DNA from: Harmothoe impar
Taxonomy: Eukaryota > Annelida > Polychaeta > Phyllodocida > Polynoidae
Reading direction: 5' to 3'
Assembly (NCBI GenBank): GCA_947462335.1
Contig: OX381718.1
Coordinates: forward strand, 45,194,511-45,258,510
Length of the DNA stretch: 64,000 bases
A program made the position numbers and the translations under genes. How positions within the stretch are numbered: position 1 is the stretch's first letter; each line of letters begins with the position of its first letter. Below are positions 27,830 through 41,100 of this stretch, piece by piece. The notes beneath the pieces are model-generated. The model ran no database searches, was not told the DNA's origin, and worked only from the letters and a program-made list of their open reading frames with translations.

Positions 27830-30250
27830 TGAGTGTCACTAAAGGTGGCCGTGGCTACTAAGATTTTATGCTATATGTATTTTTGTTTGTTTTTTGTATT
27901 ATTTTTTGCCAATGACCATCTACAGTCCTTTATCAGCGGCACCCCCCCCCCCCCCTTCCACCCCCTCAGCCTGATGAAGGCTCCAGAAGGAGCACCCCCT
28001 TCTAGGGCCTGTTTACACTGTCTGCACACACCCAATAAGCTGTGTTTACACTGCTACCCAGACTCATCATTAAGACCTCTTTACAATGCATTATGAGAGG
28101 GACAATACAATGTAATTGATCACCATGGATTGGGGGCTGTGATGATGATACAGGCTTGTTGAGGGTGGAGAGGGGTCATTGGCTGGCTGGCGATTGCCCC
28201 AATTGGCAGTATTGCTACTTCAGGTGGTAGAGGGTGTCATGTGCATTGGGAGGGTTAATAATGATAAATGGCTACTTCACCTAGGAAAGGGAGCACGGTG
28301 TGAGGGTGGGTGGGGTGTAACATGGGTGAATGGCACACCTTGACCCCAGAGGGTGTCTCTTTGTAAGAGCTTATAATATTATGGTGATCATGAGTTGGCT
28401 AGTGCAGAATATAGGGCTGTTTCAGGTCATATGGGTTGAGGATCTATATTAGAGCACCTTCATCGTTCTCTTTGTTACATACACTGCAAATAGGCTGTAA
28501 ACTGCCAATAGAAGAAATGAATCTTCTTGTTGACAGTTCAATTTGTCAATACCAGGATAAGATTTCCTTATTGACAGTTCAATTTTAGAATATAATTCTC
28601 TTTCTTGACTTTCTCGTATTGACATTTTCCAATGTTGATAAAACCTGAAATTATGTTTGACCCACGGGGTAGCTACTTTATATTTGATATTAAAAACCCT
28701 CCTTGGTGGCCATCCATATACAGTTTGTCCAAATGTGCTAGGAACGAGTGTGAAAACTATTTAAGTTAAGATAATCTTTTGAACCAATTTTGAACCAATT
28801 TTAAACACACTAGTTAATGTATGCTGCATCCCACACCGTGATAGACCCTTGTAGCTGGTCAATTCTCGTGAAGTGGAGTCACCAAGAGAGGAACCATAGT
28901 GTCACAAGTTCTTATATCCTATATTATGTTCAAATTTTGAGAACATACATAATATATTACTATACGAATAAGTTATTGATCACATGAAATAACTAAAAGG
29001 GTTAGAATGTATTTATATAGATAATACAATGAAATAGATATGATATCTGGCATGTAAAGGTTCTATGTGGCACATCGGAATAGGGGTCGATTCTGGGCTA
29101 GTCTTACACAAAACGTGTGTTACAAATTACTGTATAGATTAAGTCTAGCTTGTATATCCGATATCTTATATTGATAGTGTAATACAACAGTAATATCCTT
29201 TATATCATCCAAAATTAAGTATAAGGGTAGTGAGTATGACATGTGTTCTCTCCTAATGAGCCCATTTTGTGAGAATTGACCAGATGTTTTTTTATAAGGT
29301 AGCCAATATCTGTATTATCAGTGGTCAGCTTATCTCCCCTACATACCCACACTCTTCACACGCTGTCACCATACCTGTCCTGTCCACCCGCCCCCTGGGC
29401 CCCTTGCCAGGCCCTTCTACACAGGAGGACTCCTGATCTTATAATTACCACCCATGTGGTGCCCCCTTAAGGGTCTTATACAATGACGGTGCGGTGGCCA
29501 AATGAGGGTCCTATTGTTATGAAATAGTTCATGCCAAACCAATAATGTGTGTTAGGCCAGGGCTTATATATTATAAACGTTGATATAAAATACCTTCATC
29601 AATTCTTACAGTAAGTACCTTTTTAATTTCCCCCCAGATGACTCAGAAATCCTTACTTTGGGGTTCATCTGCTGAAATTATGTGGTATATGCATTTACCA
29701 GAACTTGTACAAAGTAACTGGGATGTTGGGAGGGGGAGGTGCATGGGGGGGGGGGGGAGGGAGTCCCATTGATGCCAATATTAAGTACTGCCTGTTCAAT
29801 GCAACCCAAACCTCCTGACACACTAGTAGGACTACTCCTTTAATGTGTTGAGTAAATCAAAGAATACTGTACCATAAATTGTTAATTATAGCAAAATAAT
29901 ATAGAACACCAACTAACTCCCAAATTTTCCCACACATCTACTGGCGTGTATACATACCACACAGTAGGTTACATACTCCGCCAATCCTCATGGATTATCT
30001 CCAGTGTATCACACGAGTGAGTGACAAGGGCGCTTTGGACAGTAGCGGATCAGTAGTGATTTATTGTGGGGATCTGAACAAGGATCATAAATGATCATAA
30101 AGTAGTTACCTGTAACGACAAGAGGCACCAAAAATAATCCTATGATACCAGGTGAGAAGGTCTCCTGTCTGGCTACTCCAGGGCGTCCTGCTCCATGGCG
30201 TGGCAGCTTAGTGGGAGGTGACACCAGAAATGTACATTAATAATTGTAGC
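27830..30250. other. Intergenic stretch without recognised gene
   Basis: There are only homopolymer C/G runs (27943, 29744) and scattered AT-rich sequence. No supported exon, RNA gene or element boundary was seen. Confidence 0.5.
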
Positions 30251-30256
30251 ATAGGG

Positions 30257-31129
30257 TAGATTCACCATGAGTCGGACACATACCCTGAGAAGGACTATGA
30301 CATTTGAGGCCATTTATGTATATAACTACTTCCAATGTTTTTTTTTTTAAATATCACTTAAACCTTACTATCATTCACAAATAAAGGGCTTAAAAGAAAA
30401 GACTAGCCTAATTTTAAGTGGCCCTATATCATTAGAATATTTAATGATTAGCGATATTCTGACATACACACTATTGAAATAATCAGCATGTAGCAGTTAA
30501 ACCTAAAGGTATTATGGAGAGAGTGATGTCACAGAGGACCAGAATTCAGCCAGACAACCTCAGCCCATCTTTATTGATTGGTCTAGACATAGCTATAACG
30601 ACTCCTTGATTGGTTGGTCGGTATTCTACACCAATCTGAGGCTGCCTTAATGGCCAATTAAGGCCCACTCTAGGGCCAATCACAGTACAGTGCAGGTGCA
30701 GACAATTTTGCGTTTTCTATTAACTAAATTTACATTGGCTCATGTGGCCTTCTTAATAACTAGTCTTATGAAATAGAAAGGGAAAATGGTTTGCAAATAC
30801 TTCTAATAGACCATGGATAAATCCTTAGACTTATATTGACTATCTGGGGTACTATAAATGATAGTAAACATACTATGTTTGTATAGGATTAGATAGGCTG
30901 GGTATGTTTCTGGTCCTTTGTGACGTCACTCTCTATATAACATTGTCTGGCCTAACTGCTACATGATGCAGATCTCAATAGTGTGCATGTCAAAATGTTG
31001 TTAATCATGACCAATCCTACTGATAGAGGGTCATACAAAATTAGGCTGGTCTTTTCTTTTAAAATGCTTGAATAAGCACACAATCCAGTGTTCAGTCTTA
31101 AGGTTTGTGTCCGACTCCAGGTGAATCTA
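30257..31129. mobile_element. 873-bp foldback element with ~280-bp imperfect inverted arms
   Basis: The left end TAGATTCACC..GAGTCGGACACA mirrors the right end TGTCCGACTCCAGGTGAATCTA. The arms stay alignable inward (TTAAAAGAAAAGAC.AGCCTAATTTT, ATGTAGCAGTTA, GAGAGTGA.GTCACA.AGGACCAGAA). The unpaired centre (30570-30690) has several CCAAT/ATTGG boxes. There is no coding capacity. Confidence 0.7.
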
Positions 31130-31581
31130 TATGTAAACTCCAAACAAGAAAGAAAATCTGAGGATAAAATCAGACTAGGTAAAAGAAACATTTATATGAA
31201 TATTTTTGTAAAGAAAAAACACAAAGAAAAAACACATTTTTGGTCCCATGAAAGAATGTCTGTTTGCAGATGACGTGCCACAAACTAGAAAAAACACATT
31301 ATATTTGTGATGTCGGGGGGGGGGGTCCGAATAAATTTCATATGTTGTTCTAACCTGATGACATTCATGAGAACTCCATCCCTAAATAGAGAACGAGTAA
31401 TACTATTATGTCATTGTAATAATATTATCTCTAAGGATCAGAAGAATGGCTCCTGTTGTTAAATAATGACCTAATGTTGTTAAATATTGTTAAATAATCT
31501 ACCTGGAATCAAGTCGACTTAGTTTCTCTGCTGGAATGAACAAGGTATAGACAGGATATTTAGTTTTTAGCATTGCATATA

Positions 31582-31587
31582 TTTATT
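31582..31587 (-). terminator. Candidate poly(A) signal of paralog C
   Basis: TTTATT on the plus strand reads AATAAA on the minus strand, about 600 nt past the paralog C stop at 32180. Other signals further downstream cannot be excluded. Confidence 0.4.
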
Positions 31588-31801
31588 CAATTTTAATTGT
31601 AACAGTCGATCAAGACAGACTTTGTAGCAAGCTGAAGCCATGGTTATATTACATGTGTATTCACAACAGTATGGGAGCTTTACACATTCCTCTTGAAACA
31701 AGTAAAAGTCAATATAAATGGTATCCGCACACATAAGCACCTTAATTAAGCGTATAGTTTAGCAACAATTTCCATTGTTAAGCACCTTGATATATGACCC
31801 C

Positions 31802-31872
31802 AACAAGAAGTTGGCAAGAAGTTGGCAAGAAGTTGGCAAGAAGTTGGCAAGAAGTTGGTAAGAAATTGGCAA
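31802..31872. repeat. 11-bp minisatellite CAAGAAGTTGG
   Basis: Five near-identical CAAGAAGTTGG units are followed by two diverged ones. It lies in the presumed paralog C 3' UTR. Confidence 0.85.
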
Positions 31873-32179
31873 GAGTTTGGCATGTACGTTAACTGATCAA
31901 CTCTACTCTGTGTTAAATTTCTAGTCAGGCCATTGATAATAGGCCTATACATGTATCATCATTCAGTGGACCCAACAACAATATAACGACACAATATATG
32001 TATTAAAGTTGATCGGAGTATCAGTTTTGACTCACCAGAGCCATTGTTTAGCAGCCTTTTGTAATCAAACGTAAAGCACCTCAAAATTTGTTTTGATTTG
32101 GCAAGAACTTCGGGCAGGAAGGTCAATTAGCATCCTGACATCCATATACTGGGTAAAATGCAAAATACCCAACGGTGGA

Positions 32180-35100
32180 CTAGTCCGACTCAATGTCAAT
32201 AGTAATATCCTCCTCATCAGGCATGCTTGCTTCCATGATGTCATTGACGTATGAAACGTCACGAATGCCGTCCACTTCCGGTTGGTAGTGATTGACGTCC
32301 GCCGGTGACGTAGCATGGCACAGGAAGTGACGTCTGAGGTCGCAGTTGCGCCGGAAGAACTTCCTGCAGACTGAACAGGTAAAGGGCCTGACGTCATCGA
32401 CGTCAGCCTTGACGTCAGCGACGTCAGTAGCTGTGGCGCTGACGTCATGTGTTGTGTTGAGGGCGTCATTATGTGACGTAACGTCGTTGTGTGGCGCGAC
32501 GTCGTTGTGTGACGCGGCGTCGTTGTGTGACGTGACGTCGTTGTGTGACGTGACGCCGTTGTGTGGCGTGACGTCGTTGTGTGACGTGACGCCGTTGTGT
32601 GGCGTGACGTCGTTGTGTGACGTGACGTCGTTGTGTGACGTCATGTGCGTCTTGAGATGGGCGCGGGTAGTGAAGGTGGCGTCACATCGCGGGCAGGACA
32701 CTGGGCTATCCTGGAAATTAAAAGAGAGAAAAATCATTCATGAATTTATTAAAGGCATGCTAACAGCTACATATTTGGTATAGTAAGGACATTCTGTTTA
32801 ACACAAACACTATGTATAATAATTACATCAAATTATATAATGTCTAAGCAGTATGTGAAAAGTTAGGCTCCCCACAAGGGTTCCTTTCTTACATGAGGGT
32901 ATATTTGTTAAATGATTGAGGCTACTCTTGTCAGAATATAAATAAAGGCTACTTTTGATTATATACGGTAGATAGTTTTTGTCAGAGCACTTAGACAGTA
33001 GTTGACCTTACCTGAGCATGTAGCGTCTTGTGCACGGCCAGGGTGCGGGACTGACAGAACCCCTTCCCGCACTCCCCGCACGTAAACGGCTTCTCCTTAG
33101 AGTGGATGTATCTGGGGAAATAAAAGAGGAACATATAAATATAAAGTAAGTTATTTGTACATTAAGAATGGTCAAGTATCTTGGGTTATGTAAAAGTTCC
33201 TTGGACGCGAATATCCATAACAATCATGAGGCAGCGAGACTTGAGCACTGCGTTTGAGCTTAAAATTATAACATCGTAGCAAAGTTCGATATATGTGTGT
33301 GTGTGTGGGGGGGGGGGGGGTAAGGGGGCTCAATATTGCAGATACAGATTATACTTAGATATGCCTTCCCTGTTCCTGTTCCACTAACATGTTCTATGGT
33401 GGGTTTTATATCATGTGGCGTATATGTGCAATAATGTAAGCATCATACAACATGGCACAACGTATAAAGGTAGGCCCATTGCGGCACCCACCCTAACACA
33501 GCAGGGGTAGACACTAGCGCTGGCCCGGGAGCCAATGGGCCGTAATTTTGGGTCCGGGCCCGCAGTTTTCTTCAGAATAACCTTCCCCTGGGCCCGGGTG
33601 GCCCACAGGAAATTTTGCAAAATATTTTGAAGGAATAAACTTGATGAGTATAGTCATGTAATATGTCGTTGGAAAGAGAAAAATGCGAGCAATTAAGGCA
33701 CTTTGGTCTCATTTTGACAGAGATAAATCAGGAATATATATGATTTTCTCGTTGAAAAAAAGTAAAATGTGGTCTCTGGCCCACAGCTGAAAATCTAGGC
33801 CCATAGATTTTTGGAGCTACGGGCCCGGGTGGCCCATAGCTTATAAAGTCAGTGTCTTCCCCTGCACAGTATCCAACAAGGTAATTTGATGGTCAGACAG
33901 AATTTTCTTTATGGCCAGAGATGGGGGGGGGGGGGGCTCTCAACATCATATGATATGTGGCCACTGACAGGGGGAAGGCTATTTTACTGAGTGAGGCTCA
34001 TCTAGATCTACTACCGGTACATGTACTCCTCCTTTCTCTTAACAATAGTACCCTGGTAACAAAAAGTATCTCAGCTAAATACCCGTTTAATAGTAAAAAT
34101 GGTCCACTCTCCAGACGTAACATCATTTGCCCCAGAAGAAGGTTATCAGCAGATAATACTCGTGTTATAATATCTGCTTGGAGAGTGTTCAGCCGTCTGG
34201 AGTTACAGTTTCTGGGCGATAATTGGTGAAATCAGACTCACATGGAAACAGCTGGATCTGTTTATCGGCAGCCCTATTGTTCTGGCCTAATTGTTGCTCG
34301 TGACCAGCAGTAGTCTGGTACGAGTCATAATGGGAAGCTCATTTTTCCCCGAATAGAGGGGGGGGGGGGTGTGTTTATAGTCTCTGAGACCACGCAAGGC
34401 TTATTAATACAAGTAGGCCTACATATGTATGACTGCATTTTTCAGTCTTATCTTTTAGATCATTGTTTGTGTGTGTGTTGCAAGTGGGGGGGGGGGGGGG
34501 GGGGAGCTAAATCTGGGCAAATTCTTGAAAATGACAAATCCATAAAGCCCTCTCCCCCCGGTCTAATACAGAATGACTCCTTTCTAACCCTAGGTCCCTC
34601 TAAGAGGCCCCCAATCACTGGGATAGCTTCCAATCAGAGGCGGAATCGTGAGGACGCCTTTATGGTGCCAAGAGTGTCTTTTTTATAAAGGCAAGTCTGA
34701 TGTAGATTGTTCGGCTCACATTGCCATATGGGGCATCTTAACCCTTTAAAGACCGAAAGTCACTAAGAGATGACATAATTGTCGTCATGATGCACCATTG
34801 CGGCCTGACGTTTTCCCGGCAAGTAACTCAGTACTCACCAAGGCTGCATTGCCGGGCAGCATTGGAATCATGCCGACCCTTTGGGAATGTCTGAACCCCG
34901 TGATGCATTAATGCAGCTCTGGCGAGTTCATGCATCATGGAAACCAAGGGCACAATGCATTAAGGCATTATGCCCTCCTTAAATGGTTAAGTAAGCCATC
35001 TGCCTACAAAGAGCTGCTCATATCTGCTCAGACTTGCTCAGGACGTTGATACAGATTGTGCCGCCGTCTTACAGTCTGGGTGGAGCTCAGTGTCATATAT

Positions 35101-38100
35101 ATTAACCCTTAAAAGGCCACCTACCCATTTACTGTATACCCTTTGTCTGTATGGTAATAAGCCTGCTGTAATAGATGAATGTAGCCCTACCGAGTGGGTC
35201 GCCAGGGTTTCATTCAGGCATCATGACGACTCTATTATAGTATATGGTTGACACACTCGACTCAAAGGGTTCAGAGTTGGTTATAAAATTCAATTTCAAC
35301 ACCGATCCTGGAAGTCATAAAGAAGACCATGAATGCTCCCCAGATGTGGTTGGGCATACATGTTTCTATAATATATTAATAATTATTATGATAATCTGTA
35401 TGTGTGTGTACCCGGAAACATGTAGCCTAAAGTGTCTGGTTCACAGCTGGTTTGGCCGTCTGGTCGTTTGAGTGATCAATGCAGTATCTGGGCACGTGTA
35501 CCGGTATACACATGATTTCTTGTTATGATATTTAAAAAATTATTATGCAGGATTAGACGAAAACGTCATATTTATTCCCCACTACACATCTTGGGTGGGC
35601 GACTTGTGTGACATTTTGTATCCAGCCCTGTCCAATATCCAGTAACAATGTTGACACACTTTTAATAGGGGATGGGTCTACATGTCTGTCTTGAAACTTG
35701 ATTTAGACAGACACACACACCATGTCTAGACCAGAACTGCCTTCATTCCTACAACTGATTAGGAAGGGCTACTAGATTGACCTGTATTTCTCTGTCATAA
35801 TGAAAAAGTTCCCATGTAACAACTTTTTTTGCCAAATAAAATGTTTCAACAGCAACTGCAAATACTAGAAATACATTGTATATGACCACAGCCATAACAA
35901 AACCGGGCTGTCGGCTACCGTTATTAGCTATCATCATTTGGCATTATTTGGATTGGTTTTCACACATAAATTGTTGACTGTTACATGTATCACGGATGAG
36001 CGTTTTTTTTCTGATGTTGATTTTGCTCGTTATCGTCTGCTACATTAATCGTGCTCCCAGTTTATGCAACATGACTAACAAAACGCATCTGGCTACCTCG
36101 GGGAGCCACCCCTCATTTCACTTGTCCTCGACCCTTCATATCATGCCAGTTTGTCATTTCCTTTCCTCCGTCATTTTGTTTCCCCTTTTCCTTCTCCCCT
36201 CTTCCTGTTCCTCCCTCTCCTTCCCTTGGCATTGAGACTGTACATCTCTTGATATATCAGATCGCCAGTGCGGGATATAGGATCGGTCTAACGTCGGGGT
36301 GCGGCTCATACGCTAGTTTTTATGAGTATACCTCAGAACTGAATCAACAATTTTCAGACCCTCTCAGAGGCTTATATGATTTGCAAAAATTAGGGGTGCG
36401 GCAAATAGGCAAGTTAGGCTTAAACGCGAGGTTTTACGGTATATCCTATACCTAGAAACGCTAGAAACCCTCTCTGTCATATCGCACATACACTATCTAC
36501 CCCCCCCCCCTACCCACACACACTCTGAAGTCTCGCGTCGCGTGACCGTGACCGCGCAGAACGTGACAACAGGCGAGAATTGACACCCTTCCCGACGTCA
36601 GATTTATGACGTCACAGTTCGTTCCAACATGGTGCCCCCCGGCGTCAGGACCCGGGCAAAAAAGGTTCAAGAACAAAGAGGAGGGGGTTAACCCTCCAAG
36701 GACGGCATGCTGCTTTAGTGCGCTAAGCCATTTGTCATGGACGCAGCCCTGCATGCGAGTATCTCACCAGGGCTGCATTCAAGCATCATGCCGACCCCCA
36801 GAGATGATACCCCCAAAAGGGTCGGCATGGTGCATGAATGCAGCTTACCGAACTGAAATGATGCATAATTACAACAGATGGTGTAACACATTAAACCATT
36901 ATGCGGCCCTGAAAGGGTTAAAACTACTTTTTAACCCTTTACAAGTTTGCCACACAATTAGCCATGCGCCACGACTACTGAAATGGGGCTGTATCAGTTC
37001 TACCTCCCGGTATGGCGGCTTTTTGTGGTCTCATTCCGTATTCTGACAATATTAACTGCTCCACATTCCCGAGGCTAGACTTCCCGACTCTGATCTGGAA
37101 ATTCTATGCAGACAGAGATAGGCTCTACTAAATCTTGTCATTATATCAATTATAGTAGAAATAAGAATTAAGCAGTTTGAATTAAATTACCATTTCCTTT
37201 CGAATGGCTACATCGCAGCTATGTAAATTGAAATGGATGGCATTGATGTTGAAAAAAGGAAACCTGCTACATTATGATATCCTACTTTCAGGTATAGAGT
37301 GCACTTCACATCACCAGGAAGTGTAATTGCCTTTACATATTCATGGTGTATTGAAATATCAATTAAACATGTATCCTTGCACAGGAACAAAATACAATCT
37401 CAACGAGGTATAGAGGTATATATTATTATGAATAGGGAAATTACCCTTTTCCGATAATATAGAAAGAGTTGGTTCGTATTCTGGGCATGTATCTCTCTCA
37501 TTTACAAAATCATATTTTTGCTGTGTTTTTGCCCCCTTCCCCCCAACTAAAGATATCAATCATGCGTTTAACTATCATTTGACTATTGCAGAAATGTTGA
37601 GTTTGATCCAAATAAAGGAGTCATTTCATGATCATATGTAAAATCCTGATTTTTCAAAATCATTTCAGGATTACATTGATCATTGAAATGTAGTCCTTGG
37701 TTGAGTTGTCTGAAATGTCATGTAAAGCAAAGTATGGAGATGCCACGAATTCCCTAAAATGATTTCATTTCAACCGTCTTTTTGTCAGATCCGTTTTTAT
37801 GATCAACATATAAATTTAATGCAGGACAGGGAGCATAGTACTTTTGCATATCAACACTGGGCCTTAAACATTATTGTGTTCTGGTGACCCAACCTACCCT
37901 CTAAAACCATTTTGGTGATTAAAAAAATAAATTTTAGGTTAAAAATTATTACTGAAACATTTGTACTAGATTTACCAACTCAGACTTAAAGTAAGGTAAA
38001 AATAGCATTGACCTAATTACCCTGTTTTCTGGTCATGATACCTGAACACAATAATATTTTCTAGGCCCTAAGATTATTATATTCATGCCTACCTGTGATC

Positions 38101-41100
38101 CCTGAGGTGGTCCTGGCGTCTGAAGGCTTTACCACAGATGTCACAGGTGTAGGGTCGTTCGTCTGTGTGTGTACGCTCGTGGATCAGCAAGTTGTAAGAC
38201 TTGGTGAACTGACGGCCACAGAACCGACAGATGTACTGCTTCTTCTTTCTGTAATTAGTATGAACACATGCTGATGGTGAAAAGAAAGATGGAATAAAAA
38301 AAGGAAAGTCATGAAGTAGCTGGCACTTTTCCTGTTATGTTGTCATATTATTCTGCAGTGAGATCTACACGCTCTATATAGTGAGATGGCAAACAATAGC
38401 TTCAAATATAGGATGTCCTCATTATGATGTCTATGTATCTAACCAAGATGTACTAACATCCCCAAAGGTTGTTGAGAGGAATTGCTGTCTCATCAGCTCA
38501 AAATTAGCCTGACAGTGTTTAATAAATCATTTAGTGATCAGATGATCTGAATGATTGGACTGCCTCGAAAAATGTCAGAGAATGATATAATGTCTCTGAA
38601 AATATATCAACTGTTTAAAACTATGGATTTATTTTATCATGGCATGAAAATGATCGAGAGAGATACTGAACGGTCCCAAATTAATGCTATTTGTGGGCTT
38701 ATTTTTCAAAACCAGAACCTGGACAAATTTCAGTGATTAAGACCCACTGAATAGCTAAATATCAGAGAAAGAATTACCAAGTCTCAGTGTGAACATGTTA
38801 ACAATAGTGCTGAATATTCCTGTTGTTTAAGCAATGTTGTGGTCTCTGTGTGTTCAGGAAACACCGCCTCTACATAGAGCCAATCCTTAGGTCCTGGAGT
38901 ACAAGGACATACATCTAGAGCCACAGGTCCCTTTTTTAGTTTATATTTTTGTCATACATCTAGGAGGCATGACAGAGGGGCGCACCAATGAGGGTGCAGG
39001 CTGAGGCATGTTTTGATCTCCCAGAGTGTACTCACTGACACCCATGTGTCAGTGTCAAACACCGACCAGCTTGTGCCACCGACATTCTGCAGCAGAGGGA
39101 GTGGTAAGAGGTCCTCTCTAAGGGATTGACCAATTCTTAGAGTACACAGAGAGAAGAAACCGAGTCACAAGGGGAGTCCATGCTATAAAAAGAGAGCCAG
39201 GGTCTCTTTGGCTCACTTTTCACACTGTTTGACTCCCCCTTCTAAAGGCCTTGACTCCTTTTCAATTAGATCAAACAGAGTCCATGTCAGCTGAGGTGAG
39301 TCAATGGTTACCTGGACTCCCTAAGGGAGTCACAGAGGTGAGCATACAAACCGGAAATAGGAAACCCACTAGGTGACACTACTGTACATTGACTGTAATG
39401 CCATCTAGCATGTATACACCCAATATATAGACACCCAATTTGTAGCAACATGAGAAAGTTAAATCCCAAAAGCTCATATGTTACTTTGTATATTAACTAA
39501 TGTGCTCTGAGGGATCTTATTGAGATCCCTCCTCCTTGTGAGGCATTGCACCAACATAATGTAGAAACATCAGCTAGGGAGACAGCTATTGAAATGGTTA
39601 TATAGAGGGTTAGGGGGTAGGAATTACCTATAAATTATGACTCTCTATTCCAAAGGAGCCATCCTGTGCCTAGACTCCCTTTCTAAAGGGAGTTGCAGCA
39701 TAGACCTGGACTCTGTCTAGCGGGGAGTCATAAAAGGGAGTCATTTTGGAGGCAAAACCTGGGCTCTCTTAGGAGAGTCACATAACTCCCTTTTAAGGGA
39801 GTCAGGTTCATCAAGAGAGTCAGAAAGATAGTCAGAAAAGGGAGTCATTCTCGAGGCAAGGTTGGACTCCCTTTTGACTCGGTTTCTTCTCTCTGTGTAG
39901 GGTGGGAGAGGGGGGGGGTTGATGGGTTTTCGCGCTGAGCGTGCACAATATTACCCCCCCACCCCCGCTCATGCTTGGGTCGAAATCGGTGCACGCACGG
40001 GCCCTTGGAGCATGGTTACATGCAGGCTTTATTGCTCAAAATAGGAGAAATTTCTTTGATCCCCATTTTTTGCAACGCCCCAGGTCAAGGGGTCAAATTC
40101 TTTTTTTACCCCCCCCCTCCCAAAATTATTCACCATGGTAAAATATGACTGTATCCATACGGAGAGATAATTGAGTTGACATCAATTGTGGCGCCTTTCC
40201 TCGCTACAGAATGATTCCCAGGATCTGGTGTCTGAATCCTACACATAACACTCATCCCTATTACACCACAACTAAGGGGTATTTATGAAAGGGACAGTGA
40301 TCCAGAGTTGTCTTGTATTGTCATTGCTATCACCTTACACATGTCAACATTAGGGAAGCTATGCCGACAGTCGATGTGCATGGGGTAAGTGATATGTATC
40401 CCCAATGAGATCACACATATACAAATAAGAGTCAATTGTAGTTGGAAGCCCAGTTTTTGGTTCCAGGATGACTTCCATTCTGACTCAGTATACAAAGGGA
40501 GTCCAACCATAGTGACTCCTGATATACTATTAAGAAGAACCACTGTGAGGGGGATGGGTCCTTTCCTCTGGGTATAGAGTTACAACCTGTGCACCGACAA
40601 TTATCCTAGATGATGTGTTTAAGTTGTGTTTCTATGTTATGTTTTTAATATGTAAAAAAGGGCCATATGCCATAGGAATGTATAACACATCAGAGGGAGA
40701 GTCCCCTTCTATACGAGGGATATCGTTTTGGAAAGACAGTAGCCTATGGGTTTTTGTATCTTCCCGTTCCAATAAACAAAGCTGGAAAAATCTCTAAATT
40801 TTAGATACATGTATGTATTTGTATTATAGTCATGACTGTTAAAATTTGGAAGTTGACCCTGCAATCCACAAGTCACCATTATTTCAAGAGACTCAACTCA
40901 TAGCATTTGTTAAGGACATGGTTTAAAATAGATAAATACATGTACCGGTATAATGCAGTACATACCTAGGCACTGAGCGGGGTTTCCTTCTGTCCGTCAC
41001 GGACTCTGCCCGTCCTTGCAACAGGGCAAAGGGCGAGAAGAGCGAGTTGAACCTGCAATGTGAAAACCAGGCAATCATTATTTTTTTCAAAAATTAGGGT

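Noticed and set aside
32346..32783. Plus-strand 145-residue frame opposite the paralog C last exon
   Set aside because: It is the antisense shadow of the zinc-finger/minisatellite exon.
39903..40140. Possible third copy of the AGGGAGTGGTCATTTT-ended family
   Set aside because: It shares G-rich, CGAAAT and TTTTTTTACCCCCC patches only; the termini are absent.
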